From: Lithobates sylvaticus
Lineage: Eukaryota > Chordata > Amphibia > Anura > Ranidae
Direction: 5' to 3'
NCBI GenBank assembly: GCA_028564925.1
Contig: CM053028.1
Location: 369,109,902-369,173,901 of the forward strand
Length of the DNA stretch: 64,000 bases
Made by a program: the position numbers and the translations under genes. The notes below the pieces were generated by a model that saw only the letters and a list, made by a program, of their open reading frames with translations, did not search any database and was not told where the DNA came from. Positions 26,401 through 39,347 of the stretch are shown piece after piece (the first letter of the stretch is position 1; each line of letters starts with the position of its first letter).

Positions 26401-29400
26401 GCTGTTCTAGGACAGTGGCTCAGACAAATGTTTTCATCATGCACACTGCGTGTTTAACCCCTGAGCCTTCAATTCTGGCTTTTTCATGCAGGTGGATGGC
26501 ACAGGTGCACCACCCAGCCCTACTGCCTGATAAACTTTATAAAAGATTGAAAAATGCAATTGCTGGACAGTACTGAATGGTACTAATGTTTAGGACCATG
26601 TGCGCACAGGGACAAATGCCCCAGAATGCAGACTTCTTGTGTATCTACAAATCTCTAACATTATAAATTGGTACAGATGTCATTAGTGGGATGGCACAAA
26701 AAACAAAGAAGGTAGTGGCCACCGATGATGTTTTATATTTTAAATTGCAGCATGGGATTCAGAGCAAGGAGTGGAAGGCCAGTGGGATTTTGGAAAGCAA
26801 AGACTAGTCAGTGCTGGCTGTTATTATTACAAAGACTAGCAGGCTTTTCAGAGTGCCATGAATTAAATAATGTTTATTAGTAAGAATAGGAATTTTGACT
26901 TACCTGTAAATTCGTAATTTTGGAATACAGTACAAAGAACTTTTAATCATAAACTATGGGTACCTTCAGGTGATTGGACACTGGCAACAACTTGCAATTC
27001 ACACTCATGCAGTGCCTTGAAAAAGTCCACATTTTGTCATTGTTACAACCAAAAAAACTTAAATGTATTTTATTTGGATTTTACATGATAGACCAACACA
27101 AAGTGCACATAATTGTGAAGTGGAAGGAAACCGATCAATTGTTTTCAAAACCTTTTACAAATAAATATGTGAAAAGTGTGGCGTGTATTCAACCCTCTTT
27201 ACTCTGATACTCCTAACTAAAATCTAGTGGAACCAATTGCCTTCAGAAGTCACCTAATTAGTAAATAGAGTCCACATCTGTGTAATTTAATCTCAGTATA
27301 AATACAGCTGTTCTGTGAAGCCCTCAGAGGTTTGTTAGAGAACCTTAATAAACAAACAGCATCATGAAGGCCAATGAACACACCAGACAGGTCAGGGATA
27401 ATGTTGTGGAGACATTTAAAACAGGGTTAGGTTATAAAAAAAAAAATATCCCAAGCTTTGAACATCTCTGAACTGTTCAATCCATCATTCGAAAATGGAA
27501 AGAGTATGACACAATTGAAAACCTACCAAGACATGGCTGTTCACCTAAACTGACAGGCTGGGCATTAATCAGATAAGCAACCAAGAGGCCCATGTTAACT
27601 CTGGAGGAGCTGCAGAGAGCCACAGCTCAGGTGGGAGAATCTGTCCACAGAACAACTATTAGTTGTGAACTCCACAAATCTGGCCTTTATGGAAGAGTGG
27701 CAAGAAGAAAGGCATTGTTGAAAAAAAGCCATAAGAAGTCCCATTTGTAGTTTGCAAGAAGCCATGTGGGGGACACTGTAAACATGTGGAAGAAGGTGCT
27801 CTGGTTAGATGAGATCAAAATTAAACTTTTTGGTTTAAAAGCAAAACACTATGTGTGTGGCAGAAAACTAACAAATGTACATAACCCTGAACACACCATC
27901 CCCACCAAACATGGTAGTGGCAGATTCATGTTGTGGGGATACTTTTCTTCAGCAGAGACAGGGAAGCTGGTCAGAGTTGATGGGAAGATGGATGGAGCCA
28001 AATACAGGGCAATCTTAGAAGAAAACCTGTTAGAGTCTTCAAAAGACTTGAGACTGGGGAGGAGGTTCACCTTCCAGCAGGACGATAATCCTAAACATAC
28101 AGCCAGAGCTACAATGGAATGGTTTGATCAAAGCATATTCATGTGTTAGAGTCCAGACCTAAATCCAATTGAGAATCTGTGGCAAGACTTGAAAATTGCT
28201 GTTCAGACGCTCTCCATCCAATCTGACAGAGCTTAAGCTATTTTGCAAAAAATAATAGGCAAAAATATCACTCTCTAGATGTGAAAAGATATTTATTTGT
28301 AAAAAAAATTGAAAATTATTTATCATTTTCCTTCTACTTCACAATAATGTGCCACTTTGTGTTGGTCTATCACATAAAATCACAATAAAATACATTTACG
28401 TTTTTGGGGGTATGAATACTTTCTCAAGGCACAGAATAACCCCACACACTCCATGAGACTCCAGTTTTTATGCAAACAATAAGGAGTGACTATAGAAGAC
28501 AGATGGGAAGGACCTGTGTCCTCTACTGTACTCCAAGGTAAGGAATTTACAGGTATCCTAATCGTACAGTACAGGACTTGTATTCATATACAATGGGATG
28601 TTCCAAAGCAATACTCTAGGGTCCTTTCACACAGGTGTCCCGTTTGTCCGTTTTTCATCTGTGCATTGATAGATGAAAAATGGACAGCAATGCACTCCTA
28701 TGGGCAAACGGATGATCATCTATTTATATCCGTTTACATCCATATCCATTCAGCAGGCAATCTTTGACACATGTGGTGTAGACTCTTTCTTCCTTTGTTC
28801 CTCCTGCTACTGGAAAACTATACTTTTGAAAGCATGCTGATCATTTTACTCCTGCATGTTTTTACAGAAATGTGTATTCATGTTTTATATAGAACTGTCA
28901 AATTTATTAAGTATAGATCAATTACCATACGTTACCATCCTGTAAACAAAATTTGTCTTCCAGCATGTTTAAGTAATGTCTCCATAATGGCTCTTCTAGG
29001 CTGCACAAGAAAAGGAGGAACTTCAGCGTGCCGGTGATGAGCTGGATGCCAAAATCCGCAAGGCTGAAAAGGAAATTCATGCCCTGGAGAACACGCTGCA
29101 GGTCATTAATGGCTGTAACAGCTCCTTCAGGAAATCATTCAATAGAGTTACTGAATCAAGTAAGTCAGCTTGTAGAGCCACAGCCTGCATTAGTCAAATC
29201 CAGGAAAACCAACAACAGTGTAGGGTGACGGTCTACCCATTTGGATATAACTAATAGGTTGTTTAGGCAGCCCCTCACACTTTATAACTGTTGGTAAATT
29301 TTGTTAAATCCGACGGTTCAACACTGAAGCATAATCTGTGCGTGCCCATCTTGTCAATGTACTTCGGCCATTAACAAGAAATTCATTGCAATATGCAAAC

Positions 29401-32400
29401 ATAATGTGTATAAAAAAAAAAAAAGAAAAATACTGATTGCTTCCCTAGAATAATACAATGTTACTATGGTAACATTATATTGCTCTGGTCAAAGTGTGCT
29501 AAAAAACAAAACAAAAAAAAAAACATTGCAATAAAATAAAATTATAATAAAAAAAAAATTGAAAAAAAAAAACTTTTTTTTTTTTTTTTTTTTTCATACT
29601 GTCATCAGTCAGCCTAATCACTGCCACGCCCATTATATGATGACTGTACTGCACTGGTGACAATATGTATAAAAAAAAAAAAAAAAAAAAAGGAAAGGAA
29701 ATCTAAAATTTTCTTATTTTCCAAAACTTTATGACAAACTTTACTAAAAACATTGGTCTGTCTACTTACCAAAAAAAAAGGGATAATTTGTGGGTATTTG
29801 TAATATCTTGCCATTTCTGGGCCTCAAGAAATGATAGGCCATCATGATTGATCAATTTTCAGATATAACCATAGTTTGTGGACTTCATAACATTCAAATA
29901 GACTAAATAATATACACTGGTTTGGGATATTTTTACCAAATAAATGTAGTAGAATACATTTTGGCTTAAAGCGGAGTTCCACCCTAAAGTGGAACTTCCG
30001 CTTATCGGATTCCCCCCCCTCCGGTGCCACAATTGGCACCTTTCAGGGGGAGGGGGGTGCAGATACCTGTATAATACAGGTATCTGCACCCACTTCCGGG
30101 ACGCATTATCCGAGCTGCCCCGCCTCTATCCGAGAATACACTGTTGTGTCTTGGGAAACACAGTTCCCAGGACACAGTGGGGACCAATAGGGGCGCGCAT
30201 CGCGACTCGCGCATGCGCAGCAGGGACCGGGCAGTGAAGACGCTGAGTCTTCACTTCCTGATACCCTGACGGCGGGGCAGCGAGAGACAAGCGGTCTCTC
30301 GTCACATTCTGCCTACACCGCTGGAACCAGGAACAGGTAAGTGCCCATTTATTAAAAGTCAGCAGCTGCACTATTTGTAGCTGCTGACTATTAATATTTT
30401 TTGTGCGGGTGCAGCTCCGCTTTAAATTCATGAAGAAAAATTATTTGCAAACGTTTATAACAGAAAAAGAAAAACCTTTTATTTTTTTCTCAATTTTCGG
30501 TATTTTTTCATTTATTTAGCCAAAAAAAAACCCAGTGGTGATTAAATACCACCAAAAGAAAGCTCTATGTGTGTGAACAAAATTATAAAAATGTAGTTTG
30601 GGTTTGTTGCATGACCGTGAAATTGTCATTCAAAGTGTGACAGCGCTGAAAGCTGAAAATTGGCCTGGGCAGAAAGAGGGTAAAAGTGACTGGTATTGAA
30701 GTGGTTAAAACCTGTACGCTTATGTAGTGAATTAAGGAGATAACACAATTGGTTAAAGCTGTGCACCTGCCTGGTACTGCACAAGGGAGAATACACTTGT
30801 AGATAGCTGGTATCTAATAGGGCAGGCCATGCAAATGGGATTGGCTTCTCTGTGTCTATTGCAATCCTTATAGAAGGGTGGAGGGGGCCAAAGCTGATAT
30901 TTTACTACTACTGCTATTTTACTTAGGCTCCATTCTTTTTTTAATCCATCTCCGTCTGGGTATGCAGCAACTTGGTGGTATTTGCTGGATACCATGACCA
31001 AAATGGACCTGGCTGTGCCATAGTTCCACAATACCTATGGGAACCCTTAGTGCCCTTTGACACAGGTGCTGTCTGCTTAGGTTCACCAGTCCATTTTTTC
31101 AGGTGGACCTGATCTGACCTTCCAGTCTCCCCTATGGAGCGGCAGATGTCCGTCGACACCCTCCGATCCTGCCCGCAAAAAAACAGATTATTAACAGATA
31201 TTTTCCATCTGCCCGGCGGATTAGATGCCATTAGATGGAAACAGACAAGCAGACTGTTTCCATCCAATCTCCCCATAGAGGAGACATGACTGTGTCTGTG
31301 TCCACTCTGCACAACGGAGCAGACACGGACCTGTCATCTGCCTGCTCATTCCCCCGCTGAGCAGAATCCGCTACACGGAGGCACCTGTGCGAAAGGGGCC
31401 TTACTTAATTATAGAGGGGAGAAGCACCATTGGTGAACATTTGCCATTATCTTGGATGCTGCCTTTCATTTGACAGAACATGGGAAGACAACACCACTAC
31501 ATAATGGCTTAATTTGTTCATTAGTGATATCAGAAAGATGCTTTATGTTCTCTGGCTTACTATTTAAAGCATGAGTAAACCCAGTTTAAAAAAAATAAAA
31601 AAACACTTACATTCCCGGATGCTGGAAATGCTAACTTTCACATTGGTTGTGCTCTCAACCAAACTTTCAAACCATCCAATGGCTGGTGTCATACAGTGCC
31701 TTGCGAAAGTATTCGGCCCCCTTGAACTTTTCAACCTTTTGCCACATTTCAGGCTTCAAACATAAAGATATAAAATTTTAATTTTTTGTGAGGAATCACC
31801 AACAAGTAGGACACAATTGTGAAGTGGAACGAAATCTATTGGATTGTTGAAACTTTTTTAACTAATAAAAAAATGAAAAGTGGGGCGTGCAAAATTATTC
31901 GGCCCCCTTGCGTTAATACTTTGTAGAGCCACCTTTTGCTGCGATTACAGCTGCAAGTCGCTTGGGGTATGTCTCTATCAGTTTTGCACATCGAGAGACT
32001 GAAATTCTTGCCCATTCTTCCTTGCAAAACAGCTCGAGCTCAGTGAGGTTGGATGGAGAGCGTTTGTGAACAGCAGTTTTCAGCTCTTTCCACAGATTCT
32101 CGATTGGATTCAGGTCTGGACTTTGACTTGGCCATTCTAACACCTGGATACGTTTTATTTGTGAACCATTCCTTTGTAGATTTTGCTGTATGTTTGGGAT
32201 CATTGTCTTGTTGGAAGATAAATCTCCGTCCCACTTTCAGGTCTTTTGCAGACTCCAACAGGTTTTCATCCAGAATGGTCCTGTATTTGGCTGCATCCAT
32301 CTTCCCCTCAATTTTAATCATCTTCCCTGTCCCTGCTGAAGAAAAGCAGGCCCAAACCATGATGCTGCCACCACCATGTTTGACAGTGGGGATGGTGTGT

Positions 32401-35400
32401 TGAGGGTGATGAGCTGTGTTGCTTTTACGACAAACATATCGTTTTGCATTGTGACCAAAAAGTTTGTTTTTGGTTTCATCGGACCAGAGCACCTTCTTCC
32501 ACATGTTCGGTGTGTCTCCCAGGTGGCTTGTGGCAAACTTTAGACGAGACTTTTTATGGATATCTTTGAGAAATGGCTTTCTTCTTGCCACTCTTCCATA
32601 AAGGCCAGATTTGTGCAGTGTACGACTGATTGTTGTCCTATGGACAGACTCTCCCACCTCAGCTGTAGTTCTCTGCAGTTCATCCAGAGTGATCATGGGC
32701 CTCTTGGCTGCATCTCTGATCAGTCTTCTCCTTGTCTGAGCTGAAAGTTTAGAGGGACAGCCAGGTCTTGGTAGATTTGCAGTGGTCTGATACTCCTTCC
32801 ATTTCAAAATGATCGCTTGCACAGTGCTCCTTGGGATGTTTAAAGCTTGGGAAATCTTTTTGTATCCAAATCCGGCTTTAAACTTCTCCACAACAGTATT
32901 ACGGACCTGCCTGGTGTGTTCCTTGGTCTTCATGATGCTCTCTGAGCTTTCAACAGAACCCTGAGACTATCACAGAGCAGGTGCATTTATACAGAGACTT
33001 GATTACACACAGGTGGATTCTATCACCATCAGTCATTTAGGACAACATTGGATCATTCAGAGATCCTCGCTGAACTTCTGGAGTGAGTTTGCTGCACTGA
33101 AAGTAAAGGGGCCGAATAATTTTGCACGCACCACTTTTCAGTTTTTTATTTGCTAAAAAAGTTTAAAATATCCAATAGATTTCGTTCCACTTCACAATTG
33201 TGTCCCACTTGTTGGTGATTCTTCACAAAAAATTACAATTTTATATCTTTATGTTTGAAGCCTGAAATGTGGCAAAAGGTTGAAAAGTTCAAGGGGGCCG
33301 AATACTTTCGCAAGGCACTGTAACTGATCTTGTGCAGCATTATGGCAGTTGAAGAATTATTAGAGGCCAAGATGACAGATTCCTTGACTGAAAACAATAG
33401 GATGGTTTACTTCCACTTTAAGTCAAGCCATGGTCGGAGGATGGCATTGGATTGTGACTATAAGTGGATCTCTTCTGCAGACACCAATATATGTGACATC
33501 ACAATGTATGCTTTGATATACCAAAATGTCTGCTGTGGAATCATAACGCTCCAGTGCATTTCCTTACCTTTGCATTTCCTTACTAAGGTGATGAGTATGA
33601 AGAAAAAGCTCAGCTAGAAGAACAGAAGAAAGCAGCCGAGGAAAAATATAGGTACAAGCGGAGGCAAATCAAGGAGCTGCAGGAAGATATGCAGGTAAGG
33701 AATTATAAGAGCACAACAGGGGTGGCAGGAAAATATAATGAAGTAATAGAAAACAATGTAGAAATTTACACCAGCATACAGAATGTTAAAGTAAATTGTA
33801 TGAAATATAACTAAGTAAGAAAATACAAAACATTAATTTCATAGATTTTTACACATTATGGGTTTCATTTAGAAAGACTGTGTCTCTGTTGCTCCTTCAT
33901 CCAGAGTAGAGGCTCCCTAATACAGGAAGTGTGTTGCTGGCCAGATCACCAGGTGAAAACAGAGTTTAAAAAAAAAAAAAAAAAACAATGCCGCCACCAC
34001 ATCTAATGACTGGTATGCTGCAATATATTCCATTTTTGGTTTGGGGTTTAACTACTTGCCTAACAGGCACGAACACCTCCTTCCTGACCAAGCCATTTTT
34101 CAGCTTTCAGCGCTGTGGCATTTTGAATAACAATTGCGCGGTCATGCAACGCTGTACCCAAATAAAATTTTTATCATTTTTTCCCCACAGATAGAGCTTT
34201 ATTTTGGTGGTATTTGATCACCTCTGCGGTTTTTATTTCTTGCGCTATAAACAAAAGAAGACAAGTTTGAAAAAACATAATATTTTTTACTTTTTATTAT
34301 AATTAATATCCAATTTTTTTTTTTTTTTTTTTAAACAAATTTTTTCCTCAGTTTAGGCCAATACGTATTCTTCTACATATTTTTGGTAAAAAAAAATAAA
34401 AACGCAATAAGCGTATATTGATTGGTTTGCGCAAAAGTTATAGCGTCTTCAAAATAGAGGATAGATTTATAGCATTTTTATTATTATTTTTTTTTTTTAC
34501 TAGTAATGGCGGCGATCTGCGATTTTTATCATGACTGCGACATTGCGGCGGACATATTGGACACTTTTGACACATTTTTGGGACCATTCACATTTATACA
34601 GCGATCCGTGCTATAAAAATGCATTGATTACTGTATAAATGTGACTGGCAGGGAAGGGGTTAACCATAGGGGACGCTGCAGGGGTTAATATGTTCCCTAT
34701 ATGAGTGATTCTAACTGTGGGGGGAGGGGACTGACACACACAGATCCTTGTCCTGCTCAGTTACCGGGCAATCGCGGGTGCCTGGCGGACATCGCGGCCG
34801 CCGATCACGCGCATCGGGTCCCCAGCTACGCGGCAGGCACGTGCGCGCCCCCTAGTGGCCAAAAAGCGAGCGCCGTCATATGACGGCGGCCCGCCACAAT
34901 AGCTGCACCGCTCCGCCGTCATTTGACAGTGGGCGGTCAGCTACAGGTTAAAGTGGTTCTAATAGCTGAAGTTTTTTTACCTAATGCATTCTTTGTATTA
35001 AGGTAAAAAAATTAATAAAAAAAAAAAAACTTCTGAGTGTAGCTCCCCCAAGTCCCCCCTTACTTACCTGAGCCCAATCTTGATCCAGAGCTGTGCACAA
35101 GAACAGCGGCTCTCTCCACATTCTCCCTCCAATGGCTTCTGCTGCTGTCAATTACCAGAAGTGAGGAGAGCGTGGATGGAAGGGCTGAGCCACATTCAGT
35201 CTGCCAGGAACAACAGCGGGGGGATCTGAGAAGAGGAGCCGCGTTCTGTCTGCCAGGAACAACAGCGGGGATGCGAGAAGAGGAGCCGCGTTCTGTCTGC
35301 CAGGAACAACAGCAGGGGATCCGAGAAGAGGAGCCGTGTTCTGTCTGCCAGGAACAACAGCGGGGATCTGAGAAGAGGAGCCGCGTTCTGTCTGCCAGGA

Positions 35401-38400
35401 ACAACAGCGGGGGATCCGAGAAGAGGAGGATGGGGGCTTACTCTGTGCAAAACCATTGCACAGAGCAGGTAAGTATGACTTATTTGTAAACCCATTTTTT
35501 TTTTTAAATAGCAATCACTTTAATATAGCTGGTTGTAAACCTCAGACATGAAATCTGAGCAAAGCACATATATCTGTAGTGTTTACTTATCTCTTCCCAA
35601 AGCTCTAAGTGTTGTTTCTCTCTGGTGCTTCATTTCTCTTTTATCAGCACCTCTGAGAAGTTTTCTGACACATGAGATAAAATTTATAGGTAAGTATTGA
35701 TGGATCGCCAATCACTTCATGCACCTCATCCCATATGTTGTAACAAAAAAACAGGAAAATATTTGAGACTTTTAAGGTGCTATTACATCACAAGGACACT
35801 GGATACAGTAAAAATACACCATTTATTTTAAACATCATTAAAAATGTTAATATAGTATATATCATCAGACAAAATAATTATAAAATATATACATTAAAAA
35901 GTTATCTCATAGAATTCCTGTTTGGCATGATTGGCAGAATCCCAACATGTTTCTCTCAGTTGGGCTTCCTCAGGGGACGTGTCTATCTGCTAGCATCATG
36001 CCATTCCCCTGGTGCTCTATACAATACTTCAGGAAAATTGCTGGAAATAAAGTTTACTATCGTCCAATATTGGAGTTCAGTGGGATTACAGGAAACATAT
36101 AAGGACCAGGTGAAACTGCTTAGAGAACAAATACACGTGGGTGGCAGATCACTGAAGCAGGAGATGCTGTCACCAGTTTCTGCTTTGACAGCAAGATTTC
36201 GGCTGGTTCTAGGAGATCATATGTGAGAGATCAACCACACTTGGGTTGGAGTATTCTAGAACATACTACTTATGCTATGGCGGTTCAACTGAAGTCCTAC
36301 ATGGTGCATATACACTCACCAGCCACTTTATTAGGTACACCTTGCTAGTGCCAGGTTGGACTCCCTTTTTCCTTCAGAACTGCCTTTAATTCTTTGTGGC
36401 ACTGAATCAACAAGGTGTTGGAAACATTCCTCAGAGATTTTGTTCCATATTGACATGATAGCATCAGGCAGTTGCTGCAGATTTGTTGGCTACACATCCA
36501 TGATGCAAATCTCCCTGCTCTATTGGATTGAGATCTGGTAACTGTGGAGGCCATTGGAGTACAGTGACCTCATTGTCATGTTGAAGAAACCAGTGGCGAG
36601 ATGGTTTGAGCTTTGTGACATGGTGTATTATCCTGCTGGAAGTAGCCATCAGAAGATGGGTACACTGTAGTCATAAAGAGATGGACATGGTCAGCAACAA
36701 TACTCAGGTAGGCCGTGGCGTATAAACGATGCTCAATTGGTACTAAGGGGCACAAAGTGTGGCAAGAAAGTTTCCCCCACACCATTATACCACCACCACC
36801 AGCCTGAACCGTTGACACAAGGCAGAATGGATCCATGCTTTCAGGTTGTTTACACCAAATTCTGACCCTACCATCTGAATGTTGCTGCTGAACTCAAGAC
36901 TCATCAAACCAGGCAATGTTTTTCCAATCTTCTATTGTCCAGTTTTGGTGAGCTTGTGCTAATTGTAGCCTCAGTTTCCTGTTTTTAGCTGACAGGAGTG
37001 GCACCCAGTGTGGTCTTCTGCTTCAGCTTCAAAGTTCGATGTGTTGTGCGCTCAGAGATAGTATTCTGCATACTTTGGTTGTAACGAGTGGTTTGAGTTA
37101 AGCTGGCCATACACCTATAAATTATCTGCAGATTTTCTATGGTTTTCTCCATGTTCGCTAAACTGTGTGGATGGAGGAATCTCCCACTTTTTCCATCTAA
37201 CCATAGAAAATCTGCAGTTAATCTATAGGTGTATGGCCAGCTTTACTGTTGCCTTTCTATTATCCCAAACCAGTCTGCCCATTCTTCTCAGACAACAAGG
37301 TATTTTTGTCCACACAACTGCCGCTCACTGGATATTTTCTCTTTTTCGGACCATTCTCTGTAAACCCTAGAGATGTTTGTGCATGAAAATCCAAGTAGAT
37401 CAGCAGTTTTTGAGACTACATGGCACCAACAACCATGCCATGTTCAAAGTCACTTAAATCCCCTTTCTGATGCTCGGTTTGAACTTGAGCAAGTTGTCGT
37501 CTCCACGTCTAGATGCCTAAATGCATTGAGTTGCTGCCATGTGATTGGCCGATTAGCAGTTTGTGTTACCAAGCAATTGAACAGGTGTACCTAATAAAGT
37601 GGCCAGTAAGTGGATGTGGGCCTTGGCCTAGAATGTAATGATTTTTATTTTATTGATGTTAATATAATGTGCAAATTGGATTGGGCTGTCACCAGGGGGT
37701 TAATCTTGCTACTAGCCAGTTAAACATTTATTGTGCACTTTATGCTTTAGTTTTTTTTGGATCAGTTTAAACTTCCCAGATAATGTAGGGCAGTCATGTT
37801 TTTCAGGTAGTTATCGGCCTATACAGCCAGCGAAAAAACTGAATTTATTAAACTTCAAAATTATGATGTTCGAGCATTTTTCATTAGAGGATTATATCCA
37901 ACTGTACAGATGTCACTGATGAAATGTCTCCTCCATGCTAAAAGACAAACCATGCTTTGAAAACTATGAAAACACGGTCTATATGATCTCTAAAGGCAGC
38001 GTTACTTTATTCCAGATTATGAAAAACACTTTTGATAGCATGATGAAAGAGGAATCATCGTACCAGGAGAAGGTGAATGAAATGCTTCCCAGCATCACAC
38101 AGCTTAACAAAGAGACTGACGATCAAAAGATCAAGTTGGAGAGAGTCATGAAACAGGTTAATGTCTGCAGTTGTGCACTGGAAACATGTTTTATGCTCTG
38201 TACAAAGTATAGCTGTTATGTCTTATAAGGAGCTTTATTGTTTTATGTGATTTTCTGTTCACAAAAGCACAAAGCTGTGTTTCTTCACCTTCCATGTTCA
38301 CAGCAGTGAGGCTGTATGGGTTTCATACCTTTATCTTTCCAAGAAAAATGTACAAAATCACTGAGCAGCGGGATCACTCTGTGAAGTCATCAGTGGCTGT

Positions 38401-39284
38401 TATTGAAACATCTGATACCATTTCTATTTCTTAACACAAAAGTAGATGATTCACTTATTTTTTATTTTTTTTCCCCAAGACGGAGAACCAACTAGTGTTA
38501 AGTTGGCCACACAGGGTACAATCTGATTGTACAATATCTTTTCCATTTACCAACAATGATGGCATTTATTTAGGTAGGCTTTCCCGCTAGCTGAGATTTT
38601 TCAAATCAGATTGCAGTAGGTGTGGCCATTTTAAACCATATTGCTCCATGCACACTAACGTTTTTCATAAGCTCAAAAAAATGCTAGACAATTTTTTGTC
38701 CCAGCTTCTAGTAGCTGTTAGGAGCATTAACATTTTATTAGCATTTTTGTACTACATGCACACTAGTGTTTTTTTTTTAAGCTCCTAGAAGCTATTAGCA
38801 TTTTTTTTTCTGCTCTTATAAGCTAGTAGTAGTGCACAACTACTTTAAGGCTATTAGCTTTCTTTGAGCTTCTAGGAGCAGATAAAACATTTTTTTATAG
38901 AGATTCTTGGAGCGTTTTTCCAGCAGAAAATATGCTGAATGCTCCAAACTACCGTATTTATCGGCGTATAACACGCACTCCAATTTAAGATGGAAGTTTC
39001 AGTTAAAATATATAATGGTCAGTGAGCATCAATACAGCCTGATTAATGCCCATCTGCAGCTAAAGTGCAGCCTGATCTGTGCCCATCTGCAGCTTCAGTG
39101 CAGCCTGACCGGTGCCCATCTGCAGCCTGATCTGTGCCAATCTGCAGCCTGATCTGCGCCCATCTCCCCCATCAATGCAGCTCACCATCTCTCCTTGCAG
39201 GAAATCACAGAGCCGTCATCTGTTTACTCGGCTCTCAGTCGGCAGTCACATACACAGTCCCGCCTCTGGTCCAATGTCGGTGGC

Positions 39285-39347
<63 letters not shown>

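Larger units (their letters stand above)
31568..33417. mobile_element. TTAA-flanked MITE containing a whole Tc1 transposon
   Basis: Left end AGCATGAGTAAACCC after TTAA (31564-31567); right end GGTTTACTTCCACT before TTAA (33418-33421). Removing the Tc1 copy leaves an element of about 220 bp. The Tc1 insertion is therefore younger than this MITE. Confidence 0.7.

Noticed and set aside
35060-35514. Minus-strand frames rich in [12 protein letters not shown]
   Set aside because: Translation of the 47-49-bp minisatellite; several overlapping frames are equally open.
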